From positions 110,566-160,934 of the forward strand of contig NZ_JAUFPL010000017.1 in assembly GCF_030409215.1 (NCBI RefSeq): a DNA stretch of 50,369 bases. Reading direction: 5' to 3'. The stretch's first letter is position 1. Each line of letters begins with the position of its first letter. The notes below the pieces were generated by a model. That model was not told where the DNA came from and ran no database searches. It saw only the letters and a program-made list of their open reading frames with translations. The translations under genes and the position numbers were made by a program. Below, piece by piece: positions 30,199-37,482 of the stretch. The DNA comes from Halomonas ramblicola (lineage in GTDB: Bacteria > Pseudomonadota > Gammaproteobacteria > Pseudomonadales > Halomonadaceae).

Positions 30199-30392
30199 GG
30201 GTCGGGTCTGTCTCCAGCGAAGTCACGTCCGGGGATCACGGCCGCCGGGGCGCCTGGAGGCGTCTTCTCGTGCGGGGCGGCCAGCGTGGCCGTACATGGT
30301 AACAAAAGCGCCGGCACAGGGGCAGGCGGCAGGCCATCGCCGATGGCGGTACTCCTCCTCGGAACCACAAAGACCCAGCAAATCGGTCGGGA

Positions 30393-30421
30393 TTGTCTCG
30401 CCGTGGCGTCTGGCTTACCAT
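30393..30421 (+). promoter_or_regulatory. Candidate sigma-70 promoter of nfuA
   Basis: TTGTCT (30393-30398) and TACCAT (30416-30421) are spaced by 17 bases, 58 bases before the nfuA start. Each hexamer has imperfect matches, so this is a candidate only. Confidence 0.4.
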
Positions 30422-30478
30422 TGAGGTATCACATTACCGGCACGCGGCGCGCCGCGCCCCGAACCAGCGAGACCCCTC

Positions 30479-31069
30479 ATGAGCGAACCGATCCAGATCA
30501 CCGACAGCGCCCAGGACTATCTTGCCGAGCTGCTCGAGAAGCAGAACGTCGAGGGCATTGCCGTGCGCATCTTCATCACCCAGCCCGGTACGCCCTATGC
30601 CGAGACCTGCCTGGCCTATTGCCGGCCCGGCGAGGAGGAGCCCAGCGACCAGTTGCTGGAGCTGCCCAAGCTCAAGGCCTACATCGACAAGCACAGCGAG
30701 CCCTTCCTCGAGGAGGCGGTGGTCGACTTCAACGCCGACCGCATGGGTGGCCAGCTGACCATCAAGGCGCCCAACGCCAAGATGCCCAAGGTCAATGCCG
30801 ACAGCCCGCTGGAGGATCGCGTCAACTACATCCTCTACAGCGAGATCAACCCCGGCCTCGCCGCCCACGGTGGCGAGATCAAGCTGGTCGAGCTCACCGA
30901 GGAGAAGGTGGCGGTACTGGCCTTCGGCGGCGGCTGCCAGGGCTGTGCCGCGGTGGACCTGACCCTCAAGGAGGGCGTGGAGCGCACCCTGGTCGAGCGC
31001 ATCCCCGAGCTGGCCGGCATCCGCGACGTCACCGACCATACCGACACCACCAACGCCTACTACCGCTAG
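30479..31069 (+). CDS. nfuA: Fe-S biogenesis protein NfuA
   Basis: A 196-residue iron-sulfur carrier. The N-terminal half is a degenerate A-type scaffold domain and the C-terminal half is the Nfu domain, with the cluster-binding Cys153 and Cys156 ([11 protein letters not shown]). NfuA bridges two subunits through one [4Fe-4S] cluster and delivers it to clients, notably under oxidative stress. Length and both domains match E. coli NfuA (191). It is divergent from metH. A terminator hairpin lies about 30 bases after its stop. The window's many Fe-S proteins (formate dehydrogenase, sulfite reductase) are plausible clients. Confidence 0.95.
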   Translation: MSEPIQITDSAQDYLAELLEKQNVEGIAVRIFITQPGTPYAETCLAYCRPGEEEPSDQLLELPKLKAYIDKHSEPFLEEAVVDFNADRMGGQLTIKAPNAKMPKVNADSPLEDRVNYILYSEINPGLAAHGGEIKLVELTEEKVAVLAFGGGCQGCAAVDLTLKEGVERTLVERIPELAGIRDVTDHTDTTNAYYR

Positions 31070-31087
31070 CCCGGATTTCCCGAGCCC

Positions 31088-32134
31088 CTATCGGTCCCTC
31101 GAAGGCTCCGCCATGGCGGGGCCTTCGTCGTTTTCGGGGGCCGGGGCTCCGGAGCCTGCCTCCTCCCCGCGGTGGGGTGGGGTCTGCCATAGCCGGCGGT
31201 TGAGCTGCCCCTCGAGCTCGCGCAGGCGGCGGGCCTGCTCCTCCAGCAGGCGCTTCTGCTCGTCGATCCGCGCCTGCAGCAGCGCCTGCTCATGCTGGCG
31301 GGTATCGGCCAGCGACTCGGCCTGGCGCCGCGCCCAGTCGGTCTCGCGATGGCGCTTCTCCTCCTCGGCGAGCCGGCCGCGCGCCTCCTGCAGCTGCTCC
31401 TCCAGGCGCGCCAGGCGCTTCTCCAGCTGCGCCTCGCGGTTGGCCGCCGCCTTGTCGGCGGCCTGGCGCTCCTGGCGGGCCTCGTCCAGCAGCCCCATCA
31501 GCCGGGCCTCGGCGCTCTCGTGGCGCTGCTCCTCGCGGGTCAGGCGCTCGCGGTGCTGCGCTTCCTGGGCCTCCAGGGCCTGCTGGTGCTCCCGGGCCAG
31601 GCGCTCCGACTCCTCGCGCTGTCGCGCCTGCAGTGCCTCGAGCTCGTCGAGGCGGGTGGTCAGCCGTCGCGCCTGCTCGGCGTGGGCCTCGAGCTCCGCC
31701 TCGCGGCGGGCCAGCTCGGCGCTGCGCGCCTCGAGGCGCTGCTCGGTAGCGGCCAGATGGGCGGCCAGGGCCGATTCGCGCTGCTCGGCGTCCTCGGCCT
31801 GGCGTCGTGACTCGGCCCGGGCCTCGCCAGCCTCCGCGACGCGACGATCCGCCTCCTCGCGGTAGTGGGCCAGCGCCTCATTGGCGCCTTCCTGGGCCTT
31901 CTGCCACAGCGCTTCGGCGAGTTCCTGCAGCGCCGCCGGCATGCCACGCGGCGGCGGTACGTCACGGTTCTCCTCGCGGCGCTGCCGCCATTCGCGCAGG
32001 TGGTCGCTGATGGTAGTGAAGCTGCCGGTGCCCAGCACCTCACGCACCTTCTGCACGCTGGGCGACTCGTCCCGCGCCAGCAGATCGTCGATCGCCCTCT
32101 GCACGTCCTCGTAGGTCACGCCGCTGCGTGCCAT
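31088..32134 (-). CDS. KfrA-like DNA-binding coiled-coil protein
   Basis: A 348-residue protein with a KfrA-type N-terminal DNA-binding domain (about 1-120; VTYEDVQRAIDDLLARDE, then SVQKVREVLGTGSFTTISDH) and a long Ala/Glu/Arg-rich coiled coil from about residue 75 to 315. The tail is disordered. Plasmid KfrA binds its own promoter and forms polymers that help organise or partition plasmids. Chromosomal homologues are of unknown role. It is divergent from a tyrosine recombinase gene across an AT-rich gap with palindromes, the expected place for a KfrA operator. High repetitiveness makes the residue-level homology beyond the N-terminal domain uninformative. Confidence 0.85.
   Translation of the reverse strand: MARSGVTYEDVQRAIDDLLARDESPSVQKVREVLGTGSFTTISDHLREWRQRREENRDVPPPRGMPAALQELAEALWQKAQEGANEALAHYREEADRRVAEAGEARAESRRQAEDAEQRESALAAHLAATEQRLEARSAELARREAELEAHAEQARRLTTRLDELEALQARQREESERLAREHQQALEAQEAQHRERLTREEQRHESAEARLMGLLDEARQERQAADKAAANREAQLEKRLARLEEQLQEARGRLAEEEKRHRETDWARRQAESLADTRQHEQALLQARIDEQKRLLEEQARRLRELEGQLNRRLWQTPPHRGEEAGSGAPAPENDEGPAMAEPSRDR
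31100..31134 (+). terminator. Rho-independent terminator after nfuA
   Basis: cgaaggctccgcc (31100-31112) pairs with ggcggggccttcg (31115-31127), with one mismatch, and is followed by tcgtttt. The stem overlaps the last codons of the convergent KfrA-like gene, so it is encoded inside that ORF on the other strand. Confidence 0.75.
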
Positions 32135-32237
32135 CCGCCTCTCCTTGCCTGGGTTCGGGGGAGGCCGCCGGCGACGCTTCTCGAGCGCTCCCGGTGACCT
32201 GGTCGGCGCAGGATAGCCCGAAGCGGGCCGGAAGGGA

Positions 32238-32330
32238 AGCTTTTTACGTTTTACGTATTATGTAATATACATTACTCGAAGGGATAAAAAATCAAGATTA
32301 CGCGGCTTATCTTGCTTTTCTGGCGGATGG
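32238..32330. promoter_or_regulatory. AT-rich divergent control region with two inverted repeats
   Basis: Between the KfrA-like gene and the recombinase. GTAAT-atac-ATTAC (32262-32275) is a perfect inverted repeat preceded by acgttttacgtattat. A second one, CAAGAT and ATCTTG (32293-32298 and 32309-32314), lies 17 bases away. The first shares the core TAATATACATTA with a palindrome at 39978-39993. By analogy with plasmid KfrA, the first is a candidate autoregulatory operator; no protein-DNA evidence exists here. Confidence 0.5.
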
Positions 32331-32376
32331 CGGGGATACTGGGCGCCTAGCGCCGAGAAGCAAGAGAGGAGGAGAG

Positions 32377-33573
32377 ATGGACAGCGACGCCAGGCATGCC
32401 CCCCTCGGTCAGATGCTACGGGCCACCGTGCCCGAGGGCCGGGGGCTGCCGCCGGATGCGGCGGGCCGCGGGACAGGGGTTCACATCGCCGCGGCCAGCG
32501 ATGCCGAGGCGGTGGGGCAATGGCTCGACGAGTATCGGGCCAGCGCACAGACCCGGCGCGCCTATCGCCGCGAGGCCGAGCGCCTGCTGCTGTGGCTCGA
32601 GCCCCAGGGCCTGGCGCTCGGCGAGCTACGCCGCGACCATCTGGATGCCTTCGAGGCCTTCCTCGCCGACCCGCGGCCACGGGAGCGTTGGGTGGGGCCG
32701 ACGCGACCGCGCGGCGCGCCGGACTGGCGGCCGTTTCGCGGCCCGCTGTCGGCCTCCAGCCGCCGGCAGAGCCTGGTGATCCTGCAGGGCATGTTCGCCT
32801 GGCTCGCCGAGGCGGGCTGGGTGGTCCACAACCCCTTCCGGCTGATGCGCGACAAGCGCCGCCGCCTCGACAACCGCCAGGGACGCATCGAGCGCTACCT
32901 GGAGAAACCCCTGTGGGACTGGCTATGGGGCTGGCTCGATCGACCGCCGGAGGAGGGCGCCTCGCGCCGAACGCATTACCAATGGGCGCGGCGGCGCTTC
33001 GTGTTCGGTTTCGCCTACCTGCTGGCCCCGCGCCTCGCCGAGATGAGCGCGGCGCGCATGGGTGACTTCCACCGCCGCGAAGGGCGCTGGTGGTGGCGGG
33101 TGGTGGGGAAGGGCGACAAGGCGGCGGAGATCCCGGTGCCGTCGGACATGGTGGCGCTGCTCAGGGAGTGGCGCCTCGCCCTGGGGTTGGCCGCCGAACC
33201 GCTGCCCGATGACGCCTCGCCGCTGCTGCGTGCCCTGGACGGCAGGCGCGGCCTGGGCGACAACCGCCTCTACCGCTTGATCCGCGACGTCTTCCGGGCC
33301 GCGGCGGATGACCTGGAGGCGAGCCAGGGGGAGGGCGCGCGGCTCGCCGCCAGGCGGTTGCGCCGGGCCACGCCCCACTGGCTGCGCCACACCGCGCTGA
33401 CCCACCAGGCCCAGGCCGGCGTCGAGCTGCGCTACCTGGCCGCCAGCGCTCGCCATACGCGGCTGGACACCACGGCCCGCTACCTGCACGCCGAGGCCGA
33501 GGCCTGGCACCGCCAGCAGTCGCGGCATCGACTGGCGATGGGGGCGGACGACACCCCCGTCGAGCCGGTATAA
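32377..33573 (+). CDS. Tyrosine recombinase/integrase
   Basis: A 398-residue site-specific recombinase with all catalytic positions in place: Arg219 (LAPRLAEM), Lys245 or Lys248 in the beta hairpin (VGKGDKAAE), His334 and Arg337 (PHWLRHT), His360 (SARHTRL) and the nucleophile Tyr369 (TTARYLHAE). A SAM-like core-binding domain spans about residues 42-150. Unlike typical phage integrases, no att repeat, excisionase or cargo is visible, and the codon use matches the neighbours, which suggests a resident gene. The start is preceded by gaggaggagag. Its TAA stop overlaps a TATAAT hexamer that probably belongs to the sufE promoter. Confidence 0.88.
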   Translation: MDSDARHAPLGQMLRATVPEGRGLPPDAAGRGTGVHIAAASDAEAVGQWLDEYRASAQTRRAYRREAERLLLWLEPQGLALGELRRDHLDAFEAFLADPRPRERWVGPTRPRGAPDWRPFRGPLSASSRRQSLVILQGMFAWLAEAGWVVHNPFRLMRDKRRRLDNRQGRIERYLEKPLWDWLWGWLDRPPEEGASRRTHYQWARRRFVFGFAYLLAPRLAEMSAARMGDFHRREGRWWWRVVGKGDKAAEIPVPSDMVALLREWRLALGLAAEPLPDDASPLLRALDGRRGLGDNRLYRLIRDVFRAAADDLEASQGEGARLAARRLRRATPHWLRHTALTHQAQAGVELRYLAASARHTRLDTTARYLHAEAEAWHRQQSRHRLAMGADDTPVEPV

Positions 33574-33574
33574 T
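33569..33574 (+). promoter_or_regulatory. Consensus -10 hexamer for sufE inside the recombinase stop
   Basis: TATAAT spans the last codon and TAA stop of the recombinase, 28 bases before the sufE ATG. No good -35 is visible about 17 bases upstream. A gaggag ribosome site follows at 33591-33596. Confidence 0.4.
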
Positions 33575-33601
33575 GGGTGTTATCGAGCTAGAGGAGTTCC
33601 C

Positions 33602-34033
33602 ATGATCACAGAAGCCACCGCCGAGCAGGCCCAGCAGGCGCTGCTGGACGAGTTCGAGATGTTCGACAACTGGATGGATCGCTACCAGTACATCATCGAC
33701 ATGGGCAAGGCGCTGCCGGCGTTCCCCGACGAATGGAAGACCGAGGAGCGCAAGATCCAGGGCTGCCAGTCCAACGTCTGGATGCACCACCGCCACGACG
33801 GCGAAAGCATCCACTTCGACGCCATCTCCGATGCGGCCATCGTCTCCGGGCTGATCGCCGTGCTGATGCGTATCTACAGTGACCGCCCCGCGGACGAGAT
33901 CCGCGACACCGACCCGCACTTCCTCAAGGACCTGGGGCTCGACAAGCACCTGTCACCCACGCGCAGCAACGGGCTGCACGCCATGCTCCAGCGCATCTAC
34001 GCGGTGGCGGAGCAGGAGTCGGCCACGGCCTGA
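33602..34033 (+). CDS. sufE: Cysteine desulfuration protein SufE
   Basis: A 143-residue SufE-family protein that accepts persulfide sulfur from a cysteine desulfurase. The acceptor is Cys55 in KIQGCQSNVW, equivalent to Cys51 of E. coli SufE. Family segments WMDRYQYIIDMGK and GLIAVLMRIYSDR are present. There is no sufS beside it; in related genera sufE or csdE is often unlinked. The gene follows the recombinase by 28 bases. Its last 37 bases overlap the convergent ribbon-helix-helix gene. Confidence 0.93.
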   Translation: MITEATAEQAQQALLDEFEMFDNWMDRYQYIIDMGKALPAFPDEWKTEERKIQGCQSNVWMHHRHDGESIHFDAISDAAIVSGLIAVLMRIYSDRPADEIRDTDPHFLKDLGLDKHLSPTRSNGLHAMLQRIYAVAEQESATA

Positions 34034-34392
34034 TCCGCTCGCCGGGGGCCGTGATGCCGTTCCCGGGCCAGGATGGCCTCGGCATCCAGGTCGGCGATGG
34101 GGGCGTCGCGATTCACGGGGATCTCGCCCGCCAGCTGCAGGGTGAGATAGCGTCCGCAACAGACCCGCAGGAAGGAGGCGAAGTTGTCGCGATCGTGCCC
34201 CGCCTCGTGACACTCCCGCGACAGGCGACCGACCAGCTGGGCGAGCGTCAGCCCGTCGCGCCGGCCAATCTCCTCCAGCACCGCCCAGTAGAAACCCTCC
34301 AGTCGCACGCTGGTGCAGGCGCCGTCGAGGCGCATGGAGCGGGTCTGGGGCGCCCAGAGCTCGGGGTCGGCGCCGGTGAATAGCTTGCACAT
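33997..34392 (-). CDS. Ribbon-helix-helix domain protein
   Basis: A 131-residue small protein whose middle (about residues 18-75) fits the ribbon-helix-helix family that opens with MRLDGACTSVRLEGFYWAVLE. This fold usually binds DNA as a dimer. No sensor domain is visible. It starts with MCKLFTGADPELW behind an aaagga ribosome site. No obvious target operator adjoins. Its 3' end overlaps sufE on the opposite strand by 37 bases, an unusually long convergent overlap. Confidence 0.75.
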   Translation of the reverse strand: MCKLFTGADPELWAPQTRSMRLDGACTSVRLEGFYWAVLEEIGRRDGLTLAQLVGRLSRECHEAGHDRDNFASFLRVCCGRYLTLQLAGEIPVNRDAPIADLDAEAILARERHHGPRRADQAVADSCSATA

Positions 34393-34484
34393 GGTCCCGG
34401 TTTCCTTTGCGGCATGGTCAGGCGCACCGCGCGAGGTGCCAGGCGACAGCATGCCGCCTGGCAGGGGGATCGGCAAGTCGGACC

Positions 34485-35069
34485 TCAGGCGTGGTCGATG
34501 CGCGTGCCCAGCACCTCCAGGTACTGGGCGATCCAGGCCGGATGGGCCGGCCAGGCGGGGGCGGTCACCAGGTTGCCGTCGGTGACCGCCTGGTCCACGG
34601 CGATGTCGGCATAGCGGCCGCCGGCCAGCTCCACCTCGGGGCGGCAGGCGGGGTAGGCCGAACAGCTGCGCCCCTCAAGCACCCGCGCCGCGGCCAGCAG
34701 CTGGGCGCCGTGGCAGATGGCGGCCACCGGCTTGCCGGCTTCGAAGAAGTGACGCACGATCTCGATGACCCGCGGATCCAGCCGTAGATACTCCGGGGCC
34801 CGACCGCCGGGCACCACCAGGCCGTCGTAGGCGGTCGGATCGACGTCGGCGAAGCTGGCGTTCAGGGCGAAGCGGTGCCCCGGCTTCTCGGTATAGGTCT
34901 GGTCGCCCTCGAAGTCGTGGATGGCCGTGGCGATGGCGTCGCCGGCGCCCTTGTCGGGACAGACCGCCTCCACGCGATGGCCCACCGCCTGGAGGGCCTG
35001 GAACGGCACCATGGCCTCGTAGTCCTCGACGAAGTCGCCGCAGAGCATCAGGAGTCGCTTGCCGGACAT
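34485..35069 (-). CDS. DJ-1/PfpI-family protein
   Basis: A 194-residue glutamine-amidotransferase-fold protein. The nucleophile-elbow cysteine is Cys119 ([11 protein letters not shown]), with a supporting glutamate early in the chain (near Glu15 and Glu18) as in PfpI/YhbO proteins. Members act as proteases, glyoxalases or protein-glycation repair enzymes; the specific activity cannot be read here. It sits between yidD and the ribbon-helix-helix gene on the same strand with gaps of 107 and 92 bases, so it is likely a separate unit. The ATG follows agaggagagacgtc. Confidence 0.85.
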   Translation of the reverse strand: MSGKRLLMLCGDFVEDYEAMVPFQALQAVGHRVEAVCPDKGAGDAIATAIHDFEGDQTYTEKPGHRFALNASFADVDPTAYDGLVVPGGRAPEYLRLDPRVIEIVRHFFEAGKPVAAICHGAQLLAAARVLEGRSCSAYPACRPEVELAGGRYADIAVDQAVTDGNLVTAPAWPAHPAWIAQYLEVLGTRIDHA

Positions 35070-35176
35070 GACGTCTCTCCTCTTGCCGGATTGTGCTGGG
35101 GTGTCCGCTATCAGTCTGGCACGGAGTCGCCGCGCCAGGGTAACAGCCCGCTACCACATGCCGGTCGAGGGGCATA

Positions 35177-35509
35177 TCAGGGGGCGTCGTCCGGACGCGG
35201 GCGGAAGCGCTCGTCGAGCTCGGGATCCTCGCGACACAGCCGCTCGCTGGGGCCGCCCGGCACTGGGTCGAGGCCGCTGCCGCCGCCGGGGCGGCAGCGC
35301 AGGATACGCTTGAGCCCCAGCCAGCCGCCCTTGGCGGGCCCGTGCACCTGGATCGCCTCCCGGGTGTAGTGGGAGCAGCTGGGCCAGTAGCGGCAGCGCG
35401 GCCCGAGCAGCGGGCTCAGCGTGAACTGATAGGTCCGCACCAGGCCCAGCAGCAGCAGGCCGAGGGCGCCCCCCAGGACGCGGCGCAGGCGGCGGGCGAG
35501 GGCGGCCAT
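35177..35509 (-). CDS. yidD: Membrane protein insertion efficiency factor YidD
   Basis: A 110-residue YidD with an N-terminal amphipathic or hydrophobic stretch (about 8-26) and the family core [20 protein letters not shown] near residues 33-52 and [17 protein letters not shown] near 56-72. It helps YidC insert membrane proteins. It is usually encoded in the rnpA-yidC cluster; here it follows hisI by a single base in a zur-hisI-yidD group, an atypical location. The C-terminal 30 residues are polar. Confidence 0.92.
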   Translation of the reverse strand: MAALARRLRRVLGGALGLLLLGLVRTYQFTLSPLLGPRCRYWPSCSHYTREAIQVHGPAKGGWLGLKRILRCRPGGGSGLDPVPGGPSERLCREDPELDERFRPRPDDAP

Positions 35510-35510
35510 G

Positions 35511-35951
35511 TCAGGACCCGCCGTAGAGGGCGTCCGGATCGATCAGCGGAGCGCTGCTGATGCGCGCGGCCTCGGCCTCCAGGGCCACGTAGAAGCAGCT
35601 GCGGCGGCCGGTATGGCAGGCCGGTCCGGTCTGGTCGACCCGCAGCAGCAGGGTGTCGCCGTCACAGTCCAGGGCGGCGGCCCGCAGGTGCTGCTGCTGG
35701 CCGGAGCTCTCGCCCTTGCGCCACAGCTTGCCCCGGGAGCGGGACCAGTAGCAGACCCGACCGGTACGCAGGGTCTCCTCCAGCGCCTCGCGGTTCATCC
35801 AGGCCATCATCAGCACCTCCCCGCTGTCGTGCTGCTGGGCGATGGCGGGGATCAGGCCGTCGTCGTTAAAGCGCACGGCGGCGAGGACCTCGTCGAGGGG
35901 GTGGCGGCTGTCGCGGGCGGCCCGCTCCAGGGCCTTGAAGGTGTCGGTCAT
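35511..35951 (-). CDS. hisI: Phosphoribosyl-AMP cyclohydrolase (stand-alone HisI)
   Basis: A 146-residue enzyme opening the purine ring of phosphoribosyl-AMP in the third step of histidine synthesis. The [12 protein letters not shown] and [15 protein letters not shown] motifs are present. All three zinc cysteines are kept: one in LDCDGD and two in ACHTGRRSC. No HisE domain is fused. It is coupled to zur by an ATGA overlap. This suggests it could be the zinc-responsive paralogue (HisI2) known from Zur regulons, though retention of the zinc ligands means it is not an obviously zinc-independent variant. It could also be the only hisI of the genome. Confidence 0.92.
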   Translation of the reverse strand: MTDTFKALERAARDSRHPLDEVLAAVRFNDDGLIPAIAQQHDSGEVLMMAWMNREALEETLRTGRVCYWSRSRGKLWRKGESSGQQQHLRAAALDCDGDTLLLRVDQTGPACHTGRRSCFYVALEAEAARISSAPLIDPDALYGGS

Positions 35952-36421
35952 GGGGACGTTTCCGGAACTGGGGCGTCGAGGCGTTCGGCGTGGCAGCTCT
36001 CGCAGCGACCGAGCAGCTCGATGGTCTGGCGCTCGACGCGGAAGCCGAGGTCGCGGGCGCGACCGGCAAGCTGGGCGTCGACGTCGTCGAGGTGCAGTTC
36101 CTCGACGCGGCCGCACAGGCGGCAGATCAGCAGTTGGAAGCCATGGGCGTGCTCGGGGCAGGGGCAGGCCACGTAGGCGTTGAGCGACTCGATGCGATGC
36201 ACCAGGCCCTGTTCGATCAGGAACTCCAGGGCACGATAGATGGTGGGTGGCCGCGCGGCGGCATGCTCGGCGGCCAGGCGGTCGAGCAGGTCATAGGCCT
36301 TGAGGCCGCCGGGCGCCTCGGCGATCATCTCGAGCACGCGGCGCCGGATGGGCGTGAAGCGCACGCCGCGCAGCTGGCACTGCCGCTCCGCCTGGTGCAA
36401 CAGATTGCGGGAATCGGGCAT
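35948..36421 (-). CDS. zur: Fur-family zinc uptake regulator Zur
   Basis: A 157-residue Fur-family repressor closer to Zur than to Fur: the helix-turn-helix half has FTPIRRRVLEMI, KAYDLLDRL and PPTIYRALEFLIEQGLVHRIES, which match Zur. The C-terminal half has two CxxC pairs (ICRLCG and RCESCH) for structural zinc and a PEHAH stretch for the sensing site. I use the ATG at 36421; a GTG at 36430 is also in frame. Zur represses zinc uptake and zinc-sparing genes when zinc is plentiful. No znuABC genes are in this window. It leads the zur-hisI-yidD group. Confidence 0.88.
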   Translation of the reverse strand: MPDSRNLLHQAERQCQLRGVRFTPIRRRVLEMIAEAPGGLKAYDLLDRLAAEHAAARPPTIYRALEFLIEQGLVHRIESLNAYVACPCPEHAHGFQLLICRLCGRVEELHLDDVDAQLAGRARDLGFRVERQTIELLGRCESCHAERLDAPVPETSP

Positions 36422-36491
36422 GGGGACCACGAGCTGGCGAATTCGCCTCCATTCTACGCGCCCCGGCTAAGGCGAGCCAGCGGGGCGGGGC

Positions 36492-37478
36492 TCAGCCGGC
36501 CGTGGCCGCCGCGACCTCCTCGGTGCTCTCCAGCTCGCTGTGGCGCGCGAAATGCCGGCGAGCGAAGGCCACCCGCTCCGCTGGCGACACCCCCTCGGGC
36601 TGCTTCTCCACCAGGTCGAGGCGCCGCCGTAGCCCCTCGCCGTTGGCCATCTGGATCGCCAGGCCCGGGCGCGCATTGAGCTCCAGCAGCATGGGCCCAC
36701 GGTCGCGATCCAGCACCATGTCGGTACCCAGGTAACCGAGGCCAGTCATCTCGTAGCAGCCGGCGGCCAGCCCCAGCAGGGTCGGCCAGTCGGGGATCTG
36801 CAGGCTGGCCAGCTCGTGGCCGGTATCCGGGTGATCATGGCGGGTGCGGTCGAACTGCACGCCGCGCACGGCGGTACCGCTGGCGATGTCCAGGCCGACG
36901 CCCACGGCGCCCTGGTGGAGGTTGGCCTTGCCGTCCGAGGCCGCGGTGGAGAGACGCATCATCGCCATCACCGGGTAGCCGCGGAAGACGATGACGCGGA
37001 TATCCGGCACCCCCTCGTAGGTATACTCCGAGAGCCGCTCGTCGAAGTTGATCAGCGCCTCGATCAGGGCCACGTCGGGGGCACCGCCCAGGGAGTAGAG
37101 TCCCGAGAGGATGTTGGAGGCGTGGCGCTCGATGTCGGTGAGGCTGAGTCGTGCACCGCTGGGCTTGACGAAGCCGCCGTCCTCGACGTGGTCGACCACC
37201 AGGATGCCCTTGCCGCCGCTGCCCTTGGCGGGCTTGATGGCGAAGCCGGTGTGCCCGGCGAGCATCTCGCCGATGTGCTTGACGCCGAACTGGGTGCTCA
37301 CGGTGCCGATCAGTGCCGGGGTGGTGATGCCGTACTGCTCGGCGAGCAGCTTGGTCTTGAGCTTGTCGTCCACCAGCGGGTAGAGCCGCCGGCTGTTGTA
37401 GCGGCCGATATAGCGGATATTGCGCCGGTTCATGCCGATGATGCCCTTGGCGAGCAGCTTGCCTGGCGTGGTCCACAT
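36492..37478 (-). CDS. ATP-grasp alpha-L-glutamate-ligase-like protein
   Basis: A 328-residue ATP-grasp enzyme of the RimK-related type. The ATP-binding stretch is TGFAIKPAKGSGGKGILVVD near residues 77-96, and the metal-binding end is MLLELNARPGLAIQMANGEG near 268-287. Such enzymes form amide bonds between a carboxylate and an amine, often adding glutamate. It starts four bases after the stop of the seven-TM transglutaminase gene, and together with the lipoprotein gene upstream forms a conserved triad predicted to modify or process a peptide at the envelope. The substrate is unknown. Confidence 0.88.
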   Translation of the reverse strand: MWTTPGKLLAKGIIGMNRRNIRYIGRYNSRRLYPLVDDKLKTKLLAEQYGITTPALIGTVSTQFGVKHIGEMLAGHTGFAIKPAKGSGGKGILVVDHVEDGGFVKPSGARLSLTDIERHASNILSGLYSLGGAPDVALIEALINFDERLSEYTYEGVPDIRVIVFRGYPVMAMMRLSTAASDGKANLHQGAVGVGLDIASGTAVRGVQFDRTRHDHPDTGHELASLQIPDWPTLLGLAAGCYEMTGLGYLGTDMVLDRDRGPMLLELNARPGLAIQMANGEGLRRRLDLVEKQPEGVSPAERVAFARRHFARHSELESTEEVAAATAG

Positions 37479-37482
37479 GGCC

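Noticed and set aside
30199..30478. Possible cobalamin or S-adenosylhomocysteine riboswitch before metH
   Set aside because: I found neither a B12-box-like core nor the conserved SAH riboswitch helix sequence in the 280-base gap.
31088..34033. Integrated phage or genomic island around the recombinase
   Set aside because: No phage, transposase, toxin or tRNA genes, no visible direct repeats, and the same base composition as the flanks.
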